Source of the DNA: Prevotella sp.
GTDB lineage: Bacteria > Bacteroidota > Bacteroidia > Bacteroidales > Bacteroidaceae
Reading direction: 5' to 3'
Length of the DNA: 36,933 nucleotides
Assembly (NCBI GenBank): GCA_024695815.1
Contig: JAILHK010000042.1
Location: forward strand, 1 to 36,933
Both the position numbers and the translations under genes were made by a program. Below, piece after piece: positions 1 through 7,452 of this stretch. Positions within the stretch are counted from its first letter, which is position 1; each line of letters opens with the position of its first letter. The notes beneath the pieces were generated by a model, which saw only the letters and a program-made list of their open reading frames with translations, ran no database searches and had not been told where the DNA came from.

Positions 1-733
1 TGTTGATGTTGCTTGCGATGTGATCTTCGCTATCAACGAGGTTGGGGTTGATACCGGCCTTCTTCAGAACAACCTCTACGTACTTCTCAACCTGCTCCAG
101 CTTGGTCTTCTCAACGGCAGTGTTGTACTCCTCGTCGAGAACCTTCTGGTCAACCTGATCAGCATTCAGAGCTACGGGCTTCATAGCTGCAACCTGCATT
201 GCAACCTTGTGGCCAGCCTCTGCATTCTCCTTGTTGGTCTGAACCATGGTGCACAGAGTGTGCTTACCCATGTGGTCATAAACCTCGATGTTGTCACCCT
301 CGAGAGTCAGGTAGCCATCGAGCTCCATCTTCTCACCGGTGATACCAGAACGCTGTGTTACAGCATCCTGAACCTTCTGACCGTCGGCCAGGGTCAGCTC
401 CTTCACCTCGTCCAGAGTCTTAGCCTGAGCAGCGATAGCAGCGTCGAGGACAGCCTGGGTCAGAGCGATGAAGTCAGCACCGTTAGCAACGAAGTCAGTC
501 TCACACTTCAGGGCGATAGTAGCAGCGAACTTGCCATCCTTCTTCACGAGCACGCAACCATTAGAGGTCTCGCGGTCTGAACGCTTAGCAGCGATAGCCA
601 GACCACGCTCACGAAGCAGCTCCTTAGCGCGATCGAAATCACCTTCAGCCTCGGTCAGAGCCTTCTTTACGTCAGCCAGACCAGCGCCAGTCATAGCGCG
701 AAGCTTCTTGATATCGTCAATTGAAATTGCCAT
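1..733 (-). CDS. tsf: Translation elongation factor Ts (partial, C-terminus outside window)
   Basis: EF-Ts, the cytoplasmic factor that releases GDP from EF-Tu. Reading leftwards from the ATG at 731-733, the protein begins MAISIDDIKKLRAMTGAGL, the typical N-terminal UBA-like helix region, followed by LADVKKALTEAEGDFDRA and the EF-Tu-contacting segment CETDFVAN. The frame stays open through position 2, giving 244 residues before the window edge, so the stop codon is not visible. It lies 39 nt downstream of rpsB, the conserved rpsB-tsf pair, and should share its transcript and any rpsB autoregulation. The truncation is only the edge of the window. Identification is secure. Confidence 0.97.
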   Translation of the reverse strand, partial: MAISIDDIKKLRAMTGAGLADVKKALTEAEGDFDRAKELLRERGLAIAAKRSDRETSNGCVLVKKDGKFAATIALKCETDFVANGADFIALTQAVLDAAIAAQAKTLDEVKELTLADGQKVQDAVTQRSGITGEKMELDGYLTLEGDNIEVYDHMGKHTLCTMVQTNKENAEAGHKVAMQVAAMKPVALNADQVDQKVLDEEYNTAVEKTKLEQVEKYVEVVLKKAGINPNLVDSEDHIASNIN

Positions 734-772
734 AATTAAATTCTTCGATTTTAAAATTTTCAATTCATGAAA

Positions 773-1600
773 TTACTCTGCAGCGGGAGCCTCTTCTGCG
801 GCGGGAGCCTCAGCAGCCACATCCTTGCGAGCACGACGGGTGCGCTTGGGTTTAGCCTCATCAGCAGCAGCCTCTGCCTGAGCATCAGCAGCCTTCTCAT
901 CGGCCTTCTCTACCTTACGCTCTTCAACACCCTCGGCGATAGCAGCGCAGCAAGCGTTGAGGATAACCTCTACGCTGTCCTTAGCGTCATCGTTAGCAGG
1001 GATAACGAAGTCGATGTTCTTAGGATCGCTGTTGGTATCAACGATACCGAATACGGGGATACCCAGACGGTTAGCCTCGGCAACAGCAATGTGCTCCTTC
1101 ATAACGTCAACAACGAACAGGGCGCTTGGCAGACGAGTCAGGTCAGCGATAGAACCGAGGTTCTTCTCCAGCTTAGCGCGCTGACGAGTAATCTGCAGCA
1201 GCTCGCGCTTAGACAGGTTACCATAGGTACCGTCCTGCATGAGCTTATCAATATTAGCCATCTTCTTCACAGCCTTGCGGATGGTGGGGAAGTTGGTCAG
1301 CATACCACCGGGCCAGCGCTCGATAACATAAGGCATGTTAACGCTTGCTGCCTTCTCGGCGATCACTTCTTTAGTCTGTTTTTTAGTACCTACAAAGAGG
1401 ATTTTCTTACCACCGCGAGCGATGTTCTTCAGAGCCTCTGCAGCCTCGTCAACCTTAACAACAGTCTTGTGCAGGTCGATGATGTGAATACCATTACGCT
1501 CAGTGTAGATGTAGGGAGCCATGGCGGGGTTCCACTTACGCTTCAGGTGACCGAAGTGACAGCCAGCCTGCAACAGCATATCAAAATTTGTTCTTGCCAT
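773..1600 (-). CDS. rpsB: 30S ribosomal protein S2 (uS2)
   Basis: Small-subunit ribosomal protein of 275 residues. The N-terminal motif FDMLLQAGCHFGHLKRKWNP and the later FVGTKKQTKE and RWPGGMLTNF are hallmark S2 sequences. Residues after about 230 form a low-complexity Ala/Glu/Lys/Arg tail, a common Bacteroidetes extension. The ATG at 1598-1600 is preceded by an A-rich leader without a clear Shine-Dalgarno, which is normal for the phylum. It sits between rpsI (235 nt upstream) and tsf (39 nt downstream). The long upstream gap holds a candidate autoregulatory leader, described separately. Confidence 0.98.
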   Translation of the reverse strand: MARTNFDMLLQAGCHFGHLKRKWNPAMAPYIYTERNGIHIIDLHKTVVKVDEAAEALKNIARGGKKILFVGTKKQTKEVIAEKAASVNMPYVIERWPGGMLTNFPTIRKAVKKMANIDKLMQDGTYGNLSKRELLQITRQRAKLEKNLGSIADLTRLPSALFVVDVMKEHIAVAEANRLGIPVFGIVDTNSDPKNIDFVIPANDDAKDSVEVILNACCAAIAEGVEERKVEKADEKAADAQAEAAADEAKPKRTRRARKDVAAEAPAAEEAPAAE

Positions 1601-1657
1601 TTTTTCTTAAATGCTTTAATTGTTTGTTTACTTTCTTTTTAATCTTGTTAGATCAAT

Positions 1658-1828
1658 CCGAGAGTAATTGAGAACTGTGGTAAGAACGGAGCGAGGCATC
1701 GCCTCATTCATTCTCGGAGCAGACCAAGTCCCCCGGATTTAGATACTAAACCGTTCAGTTTCTTGTGGCGAGTCTCATGCAGCGCAGCAGGTCATACAAC
1801 CTTTCCATACGCTCATCATGACTCTCGG
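1658..1828 (-). promoter_or_regulatory. Candidate structured leader RNA upstream of rpsB
   Basis: The 235-nt gap between rpsI and rpsB is unusually long for this operon. The transcript would contain CCGAGAGU (from 1828-1821) and its exact complement ACUCUCGG (from 1665-1658), an 8-bp helix closing about 155 nt. Inside, GAGGC-GAU-GCCUC (1705-1693) can form a tight hairpin. No TAnnTTTG promoter is visible in the gap on this strand. Multibranched leaders that bind S2 and control rpsB-tsf are known in other bacteria; assigning that role here is inference from position and pairing only. Confidence 0.5.
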
Positions 1829-1835
1829 TCCAAGA

Positions 1836-2222
1836 TTAACGCTTACTGAACTGGAAGCGACGACGTGCCTTGGGACGACCTGGCTTCTTACGCTCAACCT
1901 CACGGCTATCACGTGTCAGGAAGCCCTGACTGCGCAGTGTCTTCTTGTCCTCAGCATTTACCTTAACGAGTGCGCGGGCAATAGCGAGACGCAGAGCCTG
2001 GCTCTGGCCAGTGAAGCCACCACCGTCGAGGTTAGCCTTGATGTCATACTTCTCAGCAACTTCCAGCAGGTTCAGGGGCTGCTTAACAACGTACTGCAGA
2101 ATAGCTGAGGGGAAATATTCGGTTAAGTCCTTCTTGTTGATCGTGATCTTGCCAGTACCCTCTGACAGATAAACGCGAGCTACTGAGCTCTTGCGACGAC
2201 CTATAGCGTTAATTACTTCCAT
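1836..2222 (-). CDS. rpsI: 30S ribosomal protein S9 (uS9)
   Basis: Small-subunit ribosomal protein, 128 residues, the usual length. It starts MEVINAIGRRKSSVARVYL (the conserved GRRKxxxARV motif), continues with GGGFTGQSQALRLAIARAL, and ends in the basic tail KARRRFQFSKR whose last residues reach the P-site tRNA in known ribosomes. The start lies 9 nt after rplM, the universal rplM-rpsI pair, so both are translated from one message. Confidence 0.98.
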   Translation of the reverse strand: MEVINAIGRRKSSVARVYLSEGTGKITINKKDLTEYFPSAILQYVVKQPLNLLEVAEKYDIKANLDGGGFTGQSQALRLAIARALVKVNAEDKKTLRSQGFLTRDSREVERKKPGRPKARRRFQFSKR

Positions 2223-2231
2223 CTCCTTTTA

Positions 2232-2693
2232 TTATTTATACTGGTTAATATCAATAGCCTTTGGCTGCTGAGCCTCGTGCTTATGCTCTGTTCCCTCGTA
2301 TACATAGAGGTTGTTCAGCAGGCTGCGACCGAGGGGACCCTTGGGCAGCATACCCTTTACTGCATGACGGATGATGCGATCAACACCATTGGGACGCTTG
2401 CGCAGATCGGCAGGTGTGTTGAAACGCTGACCACCAGGATAGCCAGTATAACGAGTGTAAACCTTATCGGTTTCCTTCTTGCCGGTGAAACGCACCTTGG
2501 CAGCATTGATAATAATAACGTTGTCGCCACAATCTACGTGTGGGGTGAAGCTGGGCTTATACTTGCCACGAATCAGCTTTGCGACCTTAGAAGCGAGACG
2601 ACCAACTACCTGATCAGTAGCGTCGATAACTACCCACTCCTTCTTGGCAGTCTCTTTATTAACAGAGACGGTCTTGTAACTTAAAGTGTTCAT
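2232..2693 (-). CDS. rplM: 50S ribosomal protein L13 (uL13)
   Basis: Large-subunit ribosomal protein, 153 residues. Recognisable segments are WVVIDATDQVVGRLASKVA, then YTRYTGYPGG and the signature AVKGMLPKGPLGRSLLNNL. It is the first gene of the rplM-rpsI-rpsB-tsf operon. A promoter about 150 nt upstream and a base-paired leader between them suggest control at the level of the 5' untranslated region. Confidence 0.98.
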   Translation of the reverse strand: MNTLSYKTVSVNKETAKKEWVVIDATDQVVGRLASKVAKLIRGKYKPSFTPHVDCGDNVIIINAAKVRFTGKKETDKVYTRYTGYPGGQRFNTPADLRKRPNGVDRIIRHAVKGMLPKGPLGRSLLNNLYVYEGTEHKHEAQQPKAIDINQYK

Positions 2694-2752
2694 TCTTAAA
2701 TAAATTTACTAAAAAACAGTTTTTTTACTTTATAAAGTTGATTGTGTGAACG

Positions 2753-2840
2753 CCGATTCCCAAACCGTGCCATCCGGCCAAAGACAGTCACTATTTACAC
2801 GACGCCCGTGGGGATTCTAAGACTCTCCCCCAATAATCGG
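2753..2840 (-). promoter_or_regulatory. Candidate structured leader RNA of the rplM operon
   Basis: The predicted transcript begins near 2838-2840. Its first bases CCGAUU (2840-2835) are complementary to AAUCGG (2758-2753), closing a roughly 75-nt domain that contains GGGGA (2830-2826) paired with UCCCC (2814-2810) and a small GCC-GGC hairpin. GC content is clearly higher than in the A+T-rich flanks. This looks like a ribosomal-protein leader, perhaps an L13 (or S9) binding site. Ribosomal leader candidates have been described in Bacteroidia, but I could not compare with them. Confidence 0.5.
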
Positions 2841-2843
2841 ACT

Positions 2844-2876
2844 GCAAAGGTACTCACTTTAATTGGAATAAGGAAA
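2844..2876 (-). promoter_or_regulatory. Promoter of the rplM-rpsI-rpsB-tsf operon
   Basis: On the minus strand TACCTTTGC (2852-2844) matches the Bacteroidetes -7 box TAnnTTTG. A 3-of-4 match to the TTTG -33 box, TTTC (2876-2873), lies 20 nt upstream. Transcription would start immediately before the leader structure. Confidence 0.75.
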
Positions 2877-3078
2877 CACTTGTTTACTTTCAAACTATGA
2901 AATTATATTTATTTAACATAAATAAGTATTATTAACTATCAATCAATACCCTTACTGACCAAAAGTCGACGCATTACAACCTTCATAAAGCACTTCACAA
3001 CAACACATTACGAAGCGGTGCAAGGGCAACATAAAAGTCCTGACATTGATGCGCAACCGACAAAAAGCGCCCTCTTTA
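2877..3078. other. Intergenic stretch between divergent rplM and argS promoters, nothing recognised
   Basis: The whole gene-free interval runs from 2694 to 3139. Its ends hold the rplM leader and promoter and the argS promoter. The roughly 200 bp between them are A+T-rich, with no convincing open reading frame, RNA fold or repeat that I can see. Confidence 0.6.
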
Positions 3079-3111
3079 TTTGCGTGTTTAACAAAAATAT
3101 AGTACCTTTGC
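3079..3111 (+). promoter_or_regulatory. Promoter of argS
   Basis: TTTG (3079-3082), a 20-nt spacer, then TACCTTTGC (3103-3111): a full match to the Bacteroidetes -33/-7 promoter. The start codon follows about 29 nt after the -7 box. Confidence 0.85.
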
Positions 3112-3139
3112 ACACCATATTATTATATATATAGGAAGT

Positions 3140-4924
3140 ATGAATATCGAGACACTGATAAGTCAAGCCGCAGGTCAGGCCGTCAAGGCGCTCTACGGCA
3201 TGGAGGCAAGCGAAAAGATGTTGCAGCTGCAGAAGACACGCAGCGAGTTTGAGGGTAACCTAACACTGGTTGTTTTCCCATTTGTGAAGGCAGCCAAGAA
3301 ATCACCTGAACAGACCGCCCAAGAGATTGGACAGTATCTGGTTGACAACTGTTCGGCCGTTGAGAAGTTCAACGTCGTAAAGGGTTTCTTGAACCTGAGC
3401 ATCGGCGAGGGCGCATGGCTGCAACTGCTGCAAGCCATCGACGGCGATGAGCACTTCGGCATGAAGCAGGCCGGCGACAAGTCTCCCCTCGTGATGATCG
3501 AATATTCTTCGCCCAACACCAACAAGCCCCTTCACCTGGGTCACGTGCGCAACAACCTGCTGGGTTGGTCGCTGGCTCAAATCATGGAGGCCAACGGCAA
3601 CAAGGTGGTGAAGACCAACATTGTCAACGACCGCGGTATTCATATCTGTAAGTCAATGCTCGCCTGGCTGAAGTATGGCAACGGCGAAACTCCTGAGTCG
3701 TCTGGCAAGAAGGGCGACCACCTCATCGGCGACTACTATGTGGCTTTCGACAAGCACTACCGCGAAGAGGTCAAGGAACTTATGGCTCAAGGCATGGACG
3801 AAGAGAAAGCCAAGCAGGAAGCACCGCTCATCAAGGAGGCTCACGAGATGCTGGTGAAATGGGAGAACAACGACCCTGAGGTTCGTGCACTGTGGGAGAA
3901 GATGAACAACTGGGTATATGCCGGTTTCGACGAGACCTACAAGAAGATGGGCGTGGGCTTCGACAAGATATACAATGAGTCTCAGACCTACCTCAAAGGT
4001 AAGGCCAAGGTGGAAGAAGGACTCGCCAAAGGACTCTTCGAGCGCCACGAGGACAACTCCGTATGGGCTGACCTGACCAACGAGGGACTGGACCAGAAGC
4101 TGCTGCTCCGTTCTGACGGCACCAGCGTCTATATGACACAGGACATCGGTACGGCCGAGATGCGATTCAAAGACTTCCCCATCGACAAGATGATCTACGT
4201 GGTTGGCAACGAGCAGAACTATCACTTCCAGGTGCTCTCTATCCTGCTCGACCGTCTGGGCTTCAAGTGGGGTAAGGAGCTGGTACACTTCTCTTACGGC
4301 ATGGTGGAACTGCCCAACGGAAAGATGAAGAGCCGCGAGGGTACGGTGGTTGATGCCGACGACCTGATGCAGCTGATGGTGGATGATGCCTACAAGACCT
4401 CTATGGAACTGGGCAAGTTCGACGATATGACCGAGGAGGAGCGCCGCGAGATTGCACGCATCGTGGGCATGGGTGCACTGAAGTACTTCATCCTGAAGGT
4501 AGATGCCCGCAAGAACATGCTGTTCAACCCCGAGGAGAGTATCGACTTCAATGGCAATACGGGTCCCTTCATCCAATATACATACGCTCGTATCCGCAGC
4601 ATTCTGCGTAAGGCAGAGGCTGAAGGCTTAAAGCCAGCATGTGCTGCCGCACAACTGGCAGAGAAAGAGGTAGAGCTCATCCAGAAGATGTCTGAGTTTG
4701 GCGCTGCCGTAGAGCAGGCTGGCAAGGACTACAGTCCCTCTGGCATTGCCAACTACTGCTACGAGCTGACCAAGGTGTTCAACCAGTTCTACCATGACTT
4801 CAGCATCTTGAACGAGGCCGACGAGCAGAAGAAGGCCATGCGTCTGATGTTGGCTAAGAATGTAGCCAAGATTATCAAGAACGGCATGGGTCTGCTGGGT
4901 ATTGAAGTTCCTGAAAGAATGTAA
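3140..4924 (+). CDS. argS: Arginine--tRNA ligase
   Basis: Class I aminoacyl-tRNA synthetase charging tRNA-Arg in the cytoplasm; 594 residues, the normal length. The N-terminal additive domain is followed by the HIGH signature HLGH (residues 132-135) within SPNTNKPLHLGHVRNN. The KMSKS-equivalent is KMKSR (395-399). The C-terminal DALR anticodon-binding domain includes FIQYTYARIRSILRKAE. The ATG at 3140 is preceded by AGGAAG and its own promoter. The RNase H gene follows after 1 nt, so the two are probably cotranscribed. Confidence 0.98.
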   Translation: MNIETLISQAAGQAVKALYGMEASEKMLQLQKTRSEFEGNLTLVVFPFVKAAKKSPEQTAQEIGQYLVDNCSAVEKFNVVKGFLNLSIGEGAWLQLLQAIDGDEHFGMKQAGDKSPLVMIEYSSPNTNKPLHLGHVRNNLLGWSLAQIMEANGNKVVKTNIVNDRGIHICKSMLAWLKYGNGETPESSGKKGDHLIGDYYVAFDKHYREEVKELMAQGMDEEKAKQEAPLIKEAHEMLVKWENNDPEVRALWEKMNNWVYAGFDETYKKMGVGFDKIYNESQTYLKGKAKVEEGLAKGLFERHEDNSVWADLTNEGLDQKLLLRSDGTSVYMTQDIGTAEMRFKDFPIDKMIYVVGNEQNYHFQVLSILLDRLGFKWGKELVHFSYGMVELPNGKMKSREGTVVDADDLMQLMVDDAYKTSMELGKFDDMTEEERREIARIVGMGALKYFILKVDARKNMLFNPEESIDFNGNTGPFIQYTYARIRSILRKAEAEGLKPACAAAQLAEKEVELIQKMSEFGAAVEQAGKDYSPSGIANYCYELTKVFNQFYHDFSILNEADEQKKAMRLMLAKNVAKIIKNGMGLLGIEVPERM

Positions 4925-4925
4925 C

Positions 4926-5384
4926 ATGCAGAACCCTCCCGACTATAGATACGACACCGTACTGCCCTTACCCATGGAGGTAAAGGCAGACGCGTGGGCT
5001 GTGGACGCGGCCTGTAGTGGCAATCCTGGTCCTATGGAATATCAATGCATCGACTTACAGACAGGTGCACAGGTGTTTCACTACGGCCCCGTCAAAGGCA
5101 CGAACAACATCGGAGAGTTTCTAGCCATCGTTCACGCTTTGGCACTCTGCTGGCAGAAGGGGCTTCACGACAAGACCATCTATAGCGACAGCAACAATGC
5201 CATCTTATGGGTGAAAAAGCGTCAATGCAAGACCAAACTGGAGCGCACCCCCGAAACGGAGCCGCTCTATCAAGTTATCCTACGTGCCGAAAACTGGCTG
5301 CGAACGCACAACTACCGCAATCCTATCGTGAAATGGGAAACCAAGAAATGGGGTGAGGTGCCAGCTGATTTCGGCAGAAAATAA
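4926..5384 (+). CDS. Ribonuclease H family protein (RNase HI superfamily)
   Basis: Predicted to cleave the RNA strand of RNA-DNA hybrids. All four acidic positions of the RNase H fold are visible: D27 in WAVDAACSGNPGP, E64 in NNIGEFLAIVHAL, D88 in YSDSNNAI, and D148 in the terminal GEVPADFGRK. There is no N-terminal hybrid-binding domain. I chose ATG 4926 (152 aa), 1 nt after argS; a longer reading from a TTG at 4902 would run inside argS. The family is sure, but whether it is the cell's main RNase HI is not, so no symbol is given. A hairpin array follows 22 nt after the stop. Confidence 0.88.
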   Translation: MQNPPDYRYDTVLPLPMEVKADAWAVDAACSGNPGPMEYQCIDLQTGAQVFHYGPVKGTNNIGEFLAIVHALALCWQKGLHDKTIYSDSNNAILWVKKRQCKTKLERTPETEPLYQVILRAENWLRTHNYRNPIVKWETKKWGEVPADFGRK

Positions 5385-5406
5385 ACTTCTTGTTGATACC
5401 ACCGTA

Positions 5407-5545
5407 TGGTAGTCTGACTACCACCGCTTGGTAGCCTGACTACCACGGCCTGGTAGTGTGGCTACCGACGTTTGGTAGCCTCAGTACCAACGCCTGGTAC
5501 GACCAGTACCAAAACGTGGTACCGATTTTGGTACTGACTGTACCA
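5407..5545. repeat. Tandem array of 17-bp dyads at 22-bp spacing
   Basis: Six copies start at 5407, 5429, 5451, 5473, 5495 and 5517, exactly 22 bp apart; a further copy starts at 5529 and a fragment at 5563. Each is a 17-bp inverted repeat of the type TGGTA-N7-TACCA; the first is a perfect palindrome around one base (TGGTAGTC-T-GACTACCA). The 5-bp spacers vary. From the fifth copy the arms change from TGGTAG/CTACCA to TGGTAC/GTACCA. The array fills the gap between convergent rnh and ribD, so it could terminate transcription from both sides or bind a protein. No family is recognised. Confidence 0.9.
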
Positions 5546-5592
5546 AACACTTATGCAGTCTTTGGTACCGCCCATCAAATCTTAAGCGCATA

Positions 5593-6510
5593 TTAAATGT
5601 AGTTCACAATGATGTTTTCACCATACACCTGTTGCGAAAGCACCTGAACATTGGCGGGCAACTGTGGAGCGCGGGTGCCGCCAGAAACCGTCAGTCCGAG
5701 GTTTGTCTCCACCCTGATTTCGTCCCATAAGCCCTGCACCAAGAACGACTCCAGCGTTTTTCTGCCACCCTCTACAATCAGCGACTGCACATTATGTGTA
5801 TGCAGCGCTTCCAGGTTCAAAGGGTGCTGATTGTCCACCACCAGACGATTGGGATTGGGTCCCACCCACTCTCGCACGGTGAGCTGCGGATGCTCGCGTT
5901 CGTCTGTGACACGTCCCACCAGAATAGCATCTTCTTCGGCACGCAGCTTATGGCTCAGCATCTTTGTAAAAGACGACGATATGGCAATGGCCTTGCCATT
6001 GTCATCAATGAACCCGTTGGCCGTCTGCGCCCATTTTAATATAATGTACGGGCGATGCAAGCGATGAAAAGTAAAGAAACGACGGTTCAGCGCCTTGCAC
6101 GCCTGTTCCAGTACGCCCACAGTCACCTCGATACCAGCATCGCGCAACTTCTGGATACCGCGGCCTTTCACCTCGGCAAACTCATCGATGCATCCCACAA
6201 CGGCCCGCTTCACCCCTTTTCTGACAATCAGATCGGCACAGGGTGGTGTCTTGCCATAATGAGAACAAGGTTCAAGCGACACATATATCGTGGACTCTGG
6301 CAGCAGAGCCTCATCCTCAGGACGTACAGAAGCAAACGCGTTTACCTCGGCATGTCCCTGTCCGCAGCGCACGTGGTAGCCCTCGCCAATGATACGTCCG
6401 TTGGCCACAATCACCGCCCCCACCATCGGGTTAGGCTTCGCATTCAGTCGTCCGTTCTGTGCCAGTTGCAGACAGCGCTGCATATATTTCTCGTCTGTCG
6501 TCATCGTCAT
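5593..6510 (-). CDS. ribD: Bifunctional riboflavin biosynthesis deaminase/reductase RibD
   Basis: Two successive steps of riboflavin synthesis: deamination of the GTP-derived diaminopyrimidine and reduction of its ribose side chain. The N-terminal cytidine-deaminase-like domain has zinc ligands and catalytic Glu in GHAEVNAF (H53, E55) and PCSHYGKTPPC (C82, C91). The C-terminal reductase domain starts near residue 150 with RPYIILKWAQTANGFI and includes SLIVEGG near residue 250. At 305 aa it is slightly short for the family (about 350), with the reductase domain compact. Start is MTMTTDEKYM; the internal ATG two codons on is also possible. It is transcribed alone from its own promoter. Confidence 0.95.
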   Translation of the reverse strand: MTMTTDEKYMQRCLQLAQNGRLNAKPNPMVGAVIVANGRIIGEGYHVRCGQGHAEVNAFASVRPEDEALLPESTIYVSLEPCSHYGKTPPCADLIVRKGVKRAVVGCIDEFAEVKGRGIQKLRDAGIEVTVGVLEQACKALNRRFFTFHRLHRPYIILKWAQTANGFIDDNGKAIAISSSFTKMLSHKLRAEEDAILVGRVTDEREHPQLTVREWVGPNPNRLVVDNQHPLNLEALHTHNVQSLIVEGGRKTLESFLVQGLWDEIRVETNLGLTVSGGTRAPQLPANVQVLSQQVYGENIIVNYI

Positions 6511-6530
6511 TCACGTCATTATTTACAGCT

Positions 6531-6562
6531 GCAAAGTTACAATTATTATTTTAATTGAGCAA
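6531..6562 (-). promoter_or_regulatory. Promoter of ribD
   Basis: Minus-strand TAACTTTGC (6539-6531), with ATTG (the reverse complement of 6560-6563) 20 nt upstream. It is divergent from the promoter of the four-helix gene about 50 bp away. Confidence 0.75.
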
Positions 6563-6590
6563 TGCGTCAGGAGTTTTTCCCACCATATCC

Positions 6591-6622
6591 TTGTCTGTTT
6601 CAAGAGAAAGACTTAACTTTGC
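6591..6622 (+). promoter_or_regulatory. Promoter of the four-helix/prmC/recX/comF cluster
   Basis: TTG (6591-6593), a 20-nt spacer, then TAACTTTGC (6614-6622). The resulting 5' untranslated region would carry the whole upstream CGATATAT array. No second promoter of this type is visible before prmC, so prmC-recX-comF may depend on this one. Confidence 0.75.
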
Positions 6623-6646
6623 AGAAGAAATTAAAAATCAACGTGT

Positions 6647-6684
6647 CGATATCTCGATATAACGATATATCGATATATCGAAAA
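6647..6684. repeat. 8-bp tandem array (CGATATAT), upstream copy
   Basis: CGATATCT, CGATATAA, CGATATAT and CGATATAT start at 6647, 6655, 6663 and 6671, then CGAAAA starts at 6679. The period is exactly 8 bp. CGATATATCG is also self-complementary. The array lies in the predicted 5' untranslated region, ending about 16 nt before the ATG of the four-helix gene. Confidence 0.92.
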
Positions 6685-6699
6685 AACAATAAAAGAAGA

Positions 6700-7440
6700 A
6701 TGGAAATAACTAGATTCGGATTCTACTGGCTTGACACATGGGTGCTTGCTAATGTGATTCAATTGGCGACCCAGGATTTTTGCATGGCCTATCTGAATCA
6801 GCATAACGACCCCTGCGGACGACAATACGACCAGATGACGATGGCGGCACGCTCGGCCCCTGCAAACATTGCCGAAGGCAGTTCGCGCCACGCCACCTCG
6901 AAAGAGACAGAGATGAAGCTCACGGATGTGGCTCGTGCCACGCTGGCCGAACTGGCTAACGACTATCTGAACTGGTTACTTCGTCAAGAGAGCATCCCCT
7001 GGTCTATGCAGTCGGCAGACTATCTGGCTGTCAGCAGCATCCACCTAGACCGTCCCGAATATAAAGATGACATCCTGCACAAAAGCAGCATTCATATTCT
7101 GGCTCAGAAGCATAAGTTCGACAAATGGCTGAAGAGTGGCGATTCGCTAACGGCTGCCAACTGTCTGCTTGTGCTATGCAACCGTCTGATTCAGATGATT
7201 AGTCGTCAGATAGAACGTCAGTTAGAGACATTCAAAGTTGAGGGTGGCTTTACCGAAGGCCTCACAGCAGAGCGACTTGCCTTTAGGGCGCAGCAAAGTG
7301 TTCAAGCAGGCGCGCCGACCTGTCCTCTTTGCGGAAAGCCAATGATCAAGCGCGTGGCCAAGAAAGGCACCAACTCCGGCAAGGAATTCTGGAGCTGCAG
7401 CGCCTATCCAACGTGCAACGGGACAAGAAGAATTAGTTAA
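6700..7440 (+). CDS. Four-helix-bundle 'suffix' protein with C-terminal topoisomerase-type zinc finger
   Basis: Residues about 10-120 resemble the S23/IVS four-helix-bundle family (MAARSAPANIAEGSSRHATS, then a helical LTDVARATLAELANDYLNWL). That family includes the 23S intervening-sequence proteins and Avd of diversity-generating retroelements. The C-terminus has a C4 zinc finger like those of topoisomerase I: C208, C211, C233 and C239, with the core FWSCSAYPTC. The function is not known; a nucleic-acid-binding role is inferred from the finger. I chose the ATG at 6700 (246 aa), because the longer frame runs back through the repeat array and promoter. The gene is bracketed by two CGATATAT arrays in the same orientation. 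Confidence 0.85.
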   Translation: MEITRFGFYWLDTWVLANVIQLATQDFCMAYLNQHNDPCGRQYDQMTMAARSAPANIAEGSSRHATSKETEMKLTDVARATLAELANDYLNWLLRQESIPWSMQSADYLAVSSIHLDRPEYKDDILHKSSIHILAQKHKFDKWLKSGDSLTAANCLLVLCNRLIQMISRQIERQLETFKVEGGFTEGLTAERLAFRAQQSVQAGAPTCPLCGKPMIKRVAKKGTNSGKEFWSCSAYPTCNGTRRIS

Positions 7441-7452
7441 AGCCCCAAATCT

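Noticed and set aside
20..770. Two plus-strand open frames opposite tsf
   Set aside because: tsf on the minus strand is unmistakable, although cut by the window edge; the plus-strand frames are its antisense.
3653..4576. Long open frame (307 codons) on the minus strand opposite argS
   Set aside because: It lies entirely within argS, which has all family motifs; the antisense translation resembles no protein and is a by-product of codon bias.
5407..5545. CRISPR array
   Set aside because: The repeats are separated by only 5 bp, have no unique spacers of 26-40 bp, vary in their arms, and there are no cas genes in the window.
6562..6699. N-terminal extension of the four-helix protein by 46 codons
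   Set aside because: This extension would translate the -7 promoter box and the 8-bp repeat array; family homology begins at the ATG at 6700.
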